A stretch of 5,366 nucleotides of DNA, taken from contig JAEVZQ010000441.1 of NCBI GenBank assembly GCA_023392135.1, positions 1-5,366 on the forward strand, written 5' to 3'. The translations under genes and the position numbers were made by a program. The notes beneath the pieces were generated by a model that was given only the letters and a program-made list of their open reading frames with translations, was not told the DNA's origin and did no database searches. Below, in pieces: positions 1 to 5,366 of the stretch (the stretch's first letter is position 1; each line of letters begins with the position of its first letter). This DNA is from Pseudomonadota bacterium (GTDB lineage Bacteria > Pseudomonadota > Alphaproteobacteria > Rhizobiales > Hyphomicrobiaceae).

Positions 1-1
1 A

Positions 2-43
2 CCTCTGCCGGTCTGGCCATTTTTTGTTGCCGGAGGTCAGTAA
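2..43 (+). CDS. 3' end of a probable TctB small membrane subunit (partial)
   Basis: Only the last 13 codons are in the window. They read PLPVWPFFVAGGQ and end at TAA (41-43), which shares a base with the tctA ATG in the overlap TAATG. Known for the family: tctB normally lies directly upstream of tctA, and TctB proteins often end with a short hydrophobic tail containing a PLP-type segment. Seen here: a tail of that style and a stop-start overlap typical of coupled subunits. The assignment is an inference from context because 13 residues are too few to identify a family. The alternative is that this is leader sequence that happens to be open. Confidence 0.4.
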   Translation, partial: PLPVWPFFVAGGQ

Positions 44-1548
44 TGGACATCCTCGGCAACATCGCACTCGGCTTGGCCGTAGCTATAACGCCGATCAATC
101 TTATCTATGCCTTCGTTGGTGTGCTCGTCGGGACGCTGATCGGTGTGCTCCCCGGCATCGGTCCGGTCGCTACCATAGCGATGCTGCTGCCCACCACCTA
201 CGGGCTTGAGCCGGTTACAGCGCTGATCATGCTGGCCGGGATCTACTACGGCGCCTCCTTTGGCGGTTCGACCACCGCCATTCTTGTCAACCTCCCCGGC
301 GAGATGTCGTCGGTTGTCACGGTGATCGACGGCCATCAGATGGCCCGGCAGGGGAGAGCCGGCCCGGCACTTTGCATCGCGGCGCTGGGATCGCTGTTCG
401 CAGGCAGCGTCGCCGCGCTGATGATTGCGGCATTCGCACCGCCACTCGCCAATGTGGCGCTGAAATTCGACGCGGCGGAATACTTTTCCCTGATGGTTCT
501 CGGTCTCGTTGCTGCCGTGGCGATTGCCGGCGGCTCCGTGCTGAAGGCAGTTCTGATGACCCTTCTCGGCTTGCTGCTCGGCATCATCGGAACCGATGTC
601 AATTCAGGCGTGTCGCGGTTCACGTTCGACGTTCCGGAGTTGATCGACGGCATCGGCTTCGTCGCGATGACGATGGGCCTCTTTGCGTTCGGCGAAATCG
701 CCGTCAATCTCGAGCAACCTGAGCATCGTAGCATAGTCACCGGACGCATCAGCGGCCTGTGGATCAAATGGGCGGAATTCAAGCAGGCGTTCCCGGCCGT
801 GCTCCGCGGCACCGCCATAGGAACGATGCTTGGCATTCTGCCTGGCGGCGGAGCCACACTATCCGCATTTGCCTCCTATGCGGTGGAGAAAAGAGTCGCG
901 AAGGACCCCTCGCGCTTCGGCAAGGGCGCAATCGAGGGAGTTGCGGGTCCGGAGTCGGCGAACAACGCCGGTGCACAGACCTCGTTCATCCCGATGCTCA
1001 CCCTCGGCCTCCCCTCGAACGCAGTGATGGCTTTGATGGTTGGTGCCCTGATCATCCACGACATCCAGCCAGGCCCACAGGTAATGACGAGCAACCCGGA
1101 TCTTTTCTGGGGGCTGATCACCAGCATGTGGATCGGTAACCTGTTTCTCGTGATCCTCAATCTTCCGATGATCGGCATCTGGGTCAGGCTGCTGAGCGTG
1201 CCGTACCGACTTCTCTTTCCATTGATCGTCCTCGCCTGCACGATCGGCGCGTTCAGCACCAATAACAACATGTTCGACGTCTGGGTCGCCATGGTCTTCG
1301 GTGTGCTGGGCTATGTTTTCATAAAGCTGGGGTGCGAGCCCGCCCCCCTGCTCCTGGGCTTCATCCTGGGGCCGATGCTGGAGGAGAACCTTCGGCGCGC
1401 TCTCATCCTGTCCCGCGGCGACTTTACCGTGTTCGTAACCCGGCCGATCTCGCTGGTAATGCTCCTCATCACTGTCGGACTGCTGTTTCTCATCGCGGCT
1501 CCAGCCATTCGAAGTAAGCGCCAGCTCGTCTTCGCTGAAGATCGATGA
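43..1548 (+). CDS. tctA: Tripartite tricarboxylate transporter permease, TctA family
   Basis: Large integral inner-membrane subunit of a TTT transporter. It works with a small membrane subunit (TctB) and a periplasmic binding protein (TctC) to take up carboxylates, driven by an ion gradient. The 501 residues match the usual family length of about 500 and form about a dozen hydrophobic segments. Family-typical glycine-rich blocks are clear: GTLIGVLPGIGPVATIAMLL (30-49), GIYYGASFGGSTTAI (66-80), GILPGGGATLSAFASYA (264-280), GPESANNAGAQTSF (302-315), LGLPSNAVMALMVGAL (321-336) and GFILGPMLEENLRRAL (439-454). The two LPGxG blocks in the N- and C-terminal halves fit the internal duplication known in this family. 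The start is supported by GGAGG at 32-36, six bases before the ATG. The substrate cannot be read from the permease, and no tctC is in the window. The family call is firm; the transported compound is unknown. Confidence 0.95.
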   Translation: MDILGNIALGLAVAITPINLIYAFVGVLVGTLIGVLPGIGPVATIAMLLPTTYGLEPVTALIMLAGIYYGASFGGSTTAILVNLPGEMSSVVTVIDGHQMARQGRAGPALCIAALGSLFAGSVAALMIAAFAPPLANVALKFDAAEYFSLMVLGLVAAVAIAGGSVLKAVLMTLLGLLLGIIGTDVNSGVSRFTFDVPELIDGIGFVAMTMGLFAFGEIAVNLEQPEHRSIVTGRISGLWIKWAEFKQAFPAVLRGTAIGTMLGILPGGGATLSAFASYAVEKRVAKDPSRFGKGAIEGVAGPESANNAGAQTSFIPMLTLGLPSNAVMALMVGALIIHDIQPGPQVMTSNPDLFWGLITSMWIGNLFLVILNLPMIGIWVRLLSVPYRLLFPLIVLACTIGAFSTNNNMFDVWVAMVFGVLGYVFIKLGCEPAPLLLGFILGPMLEENLRRALILSRGDFTVFVTRPISLVMLLITVGLLFLIAAPAIRSKRQLVFAEDR

Positions 1549-1605
1549 GACTTCAGGAGAGCTGAACAGGACTGGCCTGCGGTTGCCGTCCCGGCGAGCG
1601 GCACG

Positions 1606-1632
1606 GCTTCCAAGCGAGCCATGACTGGAAGC
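1606..1632 (+). terminator. Inverted repeat downstream of tctA, possible terminator
   Basis: GCTTCCA (1606-1612) pairs perfectly with TGGAAGC (1626-1632) around a 13-base loop, 57 bases after the tctA stop. A second, overlapping pairing is GCCGT (1585-1589) with ACGGC (1603-1607). No T-run follows, so a classical rho-independent terminator is not shown. It may be a transcript 3'-end structure or chance. Confidence 0.25.
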
Positions 1633-1780
1633 AAAACTGCCCATCGGCGATTGCCGGCGGTTCTCAGGAGAAAGCGTCTACCCAGTCGGGATCGGGCGCG
1701 TTGTCTTCGACTTCAAAATCGATGCGACGAAGCTGCCGCCGTTCGGCATGATTGTCCAGGCGAGCGCCGACGATCTCTAG
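1625..1780 (+). pseudogene. Unidentified coding-like fragment with no start codon
   Basis: A plus-strand frame, open from just after a TGA at 1622-1624, gives about 51 residues and ends at TAG (1778-1780). The C-terminal part looks like real protein: GIGRVVFDFKIDATKLPPFG followed by MIVQASADDL. Its codons mostly end in G or C, as in the neighbouring genes. No ATG, GTG or TTG precedes this part; the first in-frame ATG (1748) would leave only about 10 residues. An ATG at 1621 lies in another frame, so one indel could have separated start from body. Best reading: the 3' remnant of a decayed gene, or a short gene broken by a frameshift. I do not recognise the family. Chance openness in GC-rich DNA remains possible. 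Confidence 0.3.
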
Positions 1781-1971
1781 CTTGTGCCTTTGCAGCGCAC
1801 CAGGGCCACTGCCACCCCTAGAGTGCCCCCGAGCGACAACGTGACCAGTGGCAACAGGCCGAAGCAATCGCGTGACTCGGGTAGCCACAGTGCATGTGGG
1901 CCGGCGGCTTTGCGATCTCGGCGCGGGCCTGTAAAAGCGGCCGCGAGCCAGAACGAGCACAGGACGAGGAG
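1777..1971 (-). other. Minus-strand membrane-protein-like stretch without a start codon
   Basis: Read on the minus strand, this frame gives 64 residues ending in TAG (1779-1777). There are two hydrophobic segments, LLVLCSFWLAAAF at the beginning and LLPLVTLSLGGTLGVAVALV near the end, separated by a basic and polar linker. By hand count roughly 70 percent of codons end in G or C. The frame stays open into antisense yhhQ sequence, but from 2112 down to the middle of the stretch there is no ATG, GTG or TTG. It could be the truncated 3' end of a small membrane protein gene whose 5' part was lost next to yhhQ, or merely a non-coding open frame. Its stop shares CTAG with the plus-strand fragment, so the two would be convergent and overlapping. 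Confidence 0.18.
1966..1971 (+). promoter_or_regulatory. Ribosome binding site of yhhQ
   Basis: GAGGAG sits eight bases before ATG 1980 but only five before an in-frame GTG at 1977. The spacing favours the ATG as the start codon. Confidence 0.6.
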
Positions 1972-1979
1972 ATGGTGTG

Positions 1980-2549
1980 ATGGACGAGACGCTGGCCGCG
2001 CGGCAGCGGCTCGAGGGCTTTCTCTTTCTGACCGCTTTCGGCCTCTGCATTCCCGCAGCCAATTGGCTGATCGGCAACGCGGGGACCGTCTGCCTGCCGG
2101 ATAGCCCGTGCCTCATCCCGGTTGCACCCGGCCTGATGGCCCCGAGCGGCGTGCTCATGGTCGGCCTGGCGCTCGTGCTGCGTGACCTCGTGCAGCGGCG
2201 CTTGGGGCTTGGCTGGGCCGCGGGTGCGATCCTGGCCGGGGCGATTCTCTCGGCTCTATTCGCACCACCCTCGCTGGTTGTTGCGTCTGCAGTCGCATTC
2301 CTCCTGTCCGAACTCGCCGACCTCGCCGTCTACACGCCTCTGCAGCGTCGTCGCCTGGTGTTGGCTGTTCTGGCAAGCAGCCTTGTCGGGCTGGTCGTGG
2401 ACAGTGCCGTGTTTCTTTACCTCGCCTTCGGCAGCCTCGAGTTCCTGGCGGGCCAGGTCATCGGCAAAGCCTGGATGGTGCTGTTCGCCACACCGCTGAT
2501 CGCCTGGCTTCGCCGGCGCGACGCCAGACTGGGCCTGCTCCCTGCCTGA
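1980..2549 (+). CDS. yhhQ: VUT-family queuosine precursor transporter YhhQ
   Basis: Integral inner-membrane protein of the YhhQ/COG1738 family (Vut_1 domain). Characterised members import 7-deazapurine queuosine precursors such as preQ0. The 189 residues have about five or six hydrophobic segments. They belong to the shorter variant of the family; E. coli YhhQ is about 220. Family-typical features are [15 protein letters not shown] (43-57), [15 protein letters not shown] (110-124) and [17 protein letters not shown] (135-151), the last carrying the conserved Asp-Ser of the late membrane segment, followed by GQVIGKAW (158-165). The chosen ATG has a well-spaced GAGGAG; GTG 1977 would add one residue. 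queF follows after 11 bases, so the two probably share a transcript. That neighbour supports preQ0 as the substrate, though direct evidence would need transport assays. Confidence 0.88.
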   Translation: MDETLAARQRLEGFLFLTAFGLCIPAANWLIGNAGTVCLPDSPCLIPVAPGLMAPSGVLMVGLALVLRDLVQRRLGLGWAAGAILAGAILSALFAPPSLVVASAVAFLLSELADLAVYTPLQRRRLVLAVLASSLVGLVVDSAVFLYLAFGSLEFLAGQVIGKAWMVLFATPLIAWLRRRDARLGLLPA

Positions 2550-2560
2550 AAGAGTTCACC

Positions 2561-3022
2561 ATGAGCACCGACACATCAAAACTGACCCAGCTCGGCCGAC
2601 TGTCCGACCTCCCGGCGAGCCCGGAGGCGGCCCAGCTCGAGCGCGTGCCGAACCCGCATCCGGACACGCCCTATGTGGCGCGCTTCACCGCGCCGGAGTT
2701 CACCTCGCTGTGCCCCGTGACGGGCCAACCGGATTTTGCGCACCTCGTCATCGATTACGTACCGCGTGACTGGATCGTCGAATCGAAGTCGCTGAAGCTT
2801 TACCTGTCCGCCTTCCGCAACCATGGAGCATTCCACGAGGACTGCACCGTCGCGATCGGGAAACGGCTGGTTTCGCTGCTGGAGCCGCATTTCCTGCGCA
2901 TCGGCGGCTATTGGTACCCGCGCGGCGGCATTCCCATCGACGTGTTCTGGCAGACCGGCGAGCTGCCGAAGGGCGTCTGGCTTCCCGACCAGGGTGTAGC
3001 GCCGTATCGGGGGCGAGGGTGA
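2561..3022 (+). CDS. queF: NADPH-dependent 7-cyano-7-deazaguanine reductase QueF (preQ1 synthase)
   Basis: Cytosolic enzyme of the tunnelling-fold (T-fold) superfamily. It reduces the nitrile of preQ0 to the aminomethyl group of preQ1 using two NADPH; Tgt then inserts preQ1 into tRNAs with GUN anticodons on the way to queuosine. The 153 residues fit the short unimodular YkvM type seen in Bacillus, not the longer E. coli type. The nucleophile that forms the thioimide is Cys51 in [12 protein letters not shown], with the catalytic Asp58. The diagnostic NADPH-binding QueF motif is ESKSLKLY (74-81). His92 and Glu93 in HGAFHEDC match the substrate-binding His and Glu. All four are offset by four residues from the B. 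subtilis enzyme numbering as I remember it. All key residues are present, so the enzyme should be active. AAAGAG at 2549-2554 is a modest ribosome binding site overlapping the end of yhhQ. Confidence 0.97.
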   Translation: MSTDTSKLTQLGRLSDLPASPEAAQLERVPNPHPDTPYVARFTAPEFTSLCPVTGQPDFAHLVIDYVPRDWIVESKSLKLYLSAFRNHGAFHEDCTVAIGKRLVSLLEPHFLRIGGYWYPRGGIPIDVFWQTGELPKGVWLPDQGVAPYRGRG

Positions 3023-3027
3023 GAACT

Positions 3028-3047
3028 GCTGAACCGATGAGTTCAGC
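3028..3047 (+). terminator. Hairpin just after queF, possible terminator
   Basis: GCTGAAC (3028-3034) pairs perfectly with GTTCAGC (3041-3047) around a six-base loop, starting five bases after the queF stop. Position and symmetry suggest a 3'-end structure for the yhhQ-queF transcript. No T-run follows (TATTCAGG), so intrinsic termination is uncertain. Confidence 0.4.
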
Positions 3048-3111
3048 TATTCAGGCTGGACCATCATCGAAGAGGTAGAGACCCACGCCCGAACACCCGC
3101 AGCGGCCTGCC

Positions 3112-3141
3112 CCTCGGGTGAGGCGAGGCCCGCCTCCGAGG
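3112..3141. terminator. Strong GC-rich two-part hairpin, possible terminator
   Basis: CCTCGG (3112-3117) pairs with CCGAGG (3136-3141), and inside it AGGCG (3121-3125) pairs with CGCCT (3131-3135) around a five-base loop, leaving a three-base bulge. This makes an 11-bp stem of almost pure GC. It lies 90 bases past queF. It lacks a T-run on either strand. It could stop or protect transcripts from either side, or be a REP-like palindrome. Confidence 0.35.
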
Positions 3142-3257
3142 CAGCGAGCGACTCGAACTGCAGAACGGCAATTAATGTATTCCGGATGAGCCGGTCGGGC
3201 TGATGACTGGGCTTTTACTGATCGCTAACTTCTGCACTCCAGGAATTTGCTTCGCCA

Positions 3258-3275
3258 GCGGAACGCGCGTTTCGC
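3258..3275. promoter_or_regulatory. 18-bp dyad, operator-like
   Basis: GCGGAACGCGCGTTTCGC is an 18-bp inverted repeat with one non-Watson-Crick pair (G opposite T); its central AACGCGCGTT is a perfect 10-bp palindrome. It lies in AT-richer DNA beside two copies of CGAATTC. The symmetry without a loop suits a dimeric DNA-binding protein more than an RNA hairpin. No gene starts close by, so a regulatory role is only a guess. Confidence 0.2.
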
Positions 3276-3287
3276 AATAATACAGAT

Positions 3288-3304
3288 CGAATTCAAACGA
3301 ATTC
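3288..3304. repeat. Two CGAATTC copies with a 10-bp period
   Basis: CGAATTC occurs at 3288-3294 and again at 3298-3304, separated by AAA. Each contains the palindrome GAATTC, and the ten-base period places them on the same face of the helix. This is a real sequence pattern; its function, if any, is unknown. Confidence 0.4.
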
Positions 3305-3391
3305 TTCCGCTCTTTGCGACCCGTCCGTCGCGAGCCACGGGCAACCGCCACTCTGGTTTGTCAGCCCGCGTAAACTCAGCTCAGCAACCAT

Positions 3392-3407
3392 CGCTGATTA
3401 TTCAGCG
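3392..3407. repeat. Short perfect inverted repeat
   Basis: CGCTGA (3392-3397) pairs with TCAGCG (3402-3407) around the four-base loop TTAT. On the minus strand it lies about 180 bases beyond the hydrolase stop, so it could be part of that operon's 3' end. No T-run follows on either strand. Confidence 0.3.
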
Positions 3408-3588
3408 GGACGGTTTGGCAGCGCCTGTCGGCTCCCCAGAGACCAGCCGGATGGGCAATGCGCCCAAGCCCCCTACCCAGAACGAACTAACGGCAGCGGC
3501 AGCCGAGCTGGACCGTCTTTGCCCTGGTAATCGTCTTTGTCGGCAGGACATGGGTCTGGGCAACATGCTGCATCGGCACACTTGCCCG

Positions 3589-4148
3589 CTACTTGTGCGA
3601 GCCGAGCTCGGAAATCAGCGCGCCAGAGGTCGTGATCCGGGCGAACTCGCCCGAAAGGCTCGCGACGTGTGCGGCATGCATGGTCTCGGCCGGCACCACG
3701 GCGCCATTCGGGGTTGCCCGGTCGAAGGTGAAGCAGGCGTCCTCGACCAGCGACATAGTGTATCCGAGATTCGCACCCATGCGCACCGTCGTCGATACGC
3801 AGTGGTCGGTCGTCGCGCCGGCGACCACGATCTGAGGACGGCCGAGCGCGTCGAGGCGCTCGGCCAGATCCGTGCCGATGAAGGCGCTATTCACCGTCTT
3901 TCGAACGACCGCCTCACCCTCCTGCTCCTCAGCAAAACCCATCGGGCGATTGCCGATGAAGCCCGGACGAAATGGGCTCTGCGGCTCCGTCGAGTCGTGG
4001 CGGACGTGGATCACCGGCCAGCCGTTCTCGCGCCAGAAGGTCAGCAGTGCCATCGCCCGCGCCTCCGCCTCGATGTTGTTGCGGCGGGTGCGGGCTGCGA
4101 TGACGTCGAAGCCCTTCTGGAAATCGATCAGAAGCAGGACAGGCCGCA

Positions 4149-4152
<4 letters not shown>
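3589..4152 (-). CDS. Isochorismatase-fold cysteine hydrolase, substrate unknown
   Basis: Probable cytosolic amidase-type hydrolase of the isochorismatase-like superfamily, which includes nicotinamidase, N-carbamoylsarcosine amidase and isochorismatase. The 187 residues are the normal single-domain length. The catalytic triad is visible: Asp10 in [10 protein letters not shown], Lys85 in [10 protein letters not shown] and nucleophile Cys118 in [20 protein letters not shown]. The order and spacing are as in active members, so it is a cysteine enzyme and not a Cys-less isochorismatase. [16 protein letters not shown] (49-64) is common in uncharacterised members of the superfamily and does not fix a substrate. 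The gene follows thrS with an ATGATG arrangement: its first ATG (4152-4150) overlaps the thrS stop (4151-4149), and a second ATG follows at 4149-4147. GAGG at 4160-4157 is four bases from the first and seven from the second, so the second may be the real start. Translation coupled to thrS is likely. The family is secure; the reaction is not known. Confidence 0.92.

Positions 4153-5366
<1,214 letters not shown>

Larger units (their letters stand above)
1549..1979. other. Intergenic region between tctA and yhhQ
   Basis: About 430 bases with no intact gene I can support. It contains a hairpin at 1606-1632, a plus-strand protein-like stretch ending at 1780, a minus-strand protein-like stretch ending at 1777, and the yhhQ ribosome binding site at 1966-1971. 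I see no clear sigma-70 promoter and no preQ1 riboswitch in front of yhhQ. Open frames on either strand here either lack a start codon or have the arginine- and proline-rich composition of shadow frames. Confidence 0.6.
3023..3588. other. Convergent intergenic region between queF and the cysteine hydrolase
   Basis: 566 bases lie between two operons that point at each other. I see no tRNA; a GTTCGAGTC-like string on the minus strand near 3150-3165 lacks a pairing T-stem. I see no intact gene. The content is structural: hairpins at 3028-3047, 3112-3141 and 3392-3407, an 18-bp dyad at 3258-3275 and two CGAATTC copies ten bases apart at 3288-3304. The stretch around 3160-3310 is visibly richer in A and T than the flanking genes. 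The region is long for a simple convergent junction, so it may hold a decayed gene or an undetected small RNA. Confidence 0.6.

Noticed and set aside
859..1644. Minus-strand open frame of 261 codons opposite tctA
   Set aside because: It is antisense to the permease. Its composition is rich in charged residues, His and Gln, as expected when hydrophobic codons are read from the other strand.
1781..1979. Possible preQ1 riboswitch in front of yhhQ
   Set aside because: I looked for the compact preQ1 aptamer with its A-rich tail pairing into a pseudoknot; the GC-rich leader has no such tail or stem arrangement.
1664..2158. Minus-strand open frame of 164 codons spanning the yhhQ start
   Set aside because: It is rich in Arg, Pro and Ser without hydrophobic core patterns and overlaps the real yhhQ start. 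A different minus frame in the same place looks more protein-like.
3142..3170. Possible tRNA T-loop on the minus strand (GTTCGAGTC)
   Set aside because: The bases flanking the loop (TGCAG before, CGCTC after) cannot form a T-stem, and no acceptor or anticodon arm is visible.
3402..3566. Minus-strand 54-codon frame with an ATG downstream of the hydrolase
   Set aside because: The second half (VGGLGALPIRLVSGEPTGAA) reads fairly well, but the first half is low-complexity Arg and Ser, there is no clear ribosome binding site, and the frame ends within a hairpin. It is too weak to call a gene without a homology search.

Overview
The window reads as ordinary GC-rich proteobacterial chromosome, most likely alphaproteobacterial. 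The reasons are the strong third-position GC bias, the short VUT-type YhhQ protein and the style of the ThrS C-terminus. This placement rests on recognising sequence style, not on a search. Five protein-coding genes are well supported. There are no tRNA or rRNA genes, CRISPR arrays or recognisable insertion sequences.

Layout. (1) Positions 2-1548, plus strand: the last codons of what is probably tctB, then a complete tctA-type permease that begins inside the upstream stop (TAATG). This is the membrane part of a tripartite tricarboxylate transporter. (2) Positions 1549-1979: about 430 bases without a convincing intact gene. They hold a hairpin and two protein-like stretches on opposite strands, neither with a usable start codon, which both end at the same CTAG. 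(3) Positions 1980-3022, plus strand: a two-gene unit, yhhQ then queF. YhhQ is expected to import the queuosine precursor preQ0 and QueF to reduce it to preQ1, so together they form a preQ0 uptake-and-reduction module for tRNA queuosine. (4) Positions 3023-3588: a convergent intergenic region of 566 bases with several inverted repeats and an operator-like 18-bp dyad, but no supported gene. (5) Positions 3589-5366, minus strand: thrS (threonyl-tRNA synthetase, 5' part outside the window) followed by an isochorismatase-fold cysteine hydrolase whose start overlaps the thrS stop (ATGATG), so the two are probably co-transcribed and translationally coupled.

The three gene groups show no obvious functional link; queuosine modifies Asp, Asn, His and Tyr tRNAs, not threonine tRNA. 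I did not find a convincing undescribed system. The points most worth a second look are the orphan coding-like fragments in region 2, the coupling of thrS to a hydrolase of unknown substrate, and the palindrome cluster in region 4.
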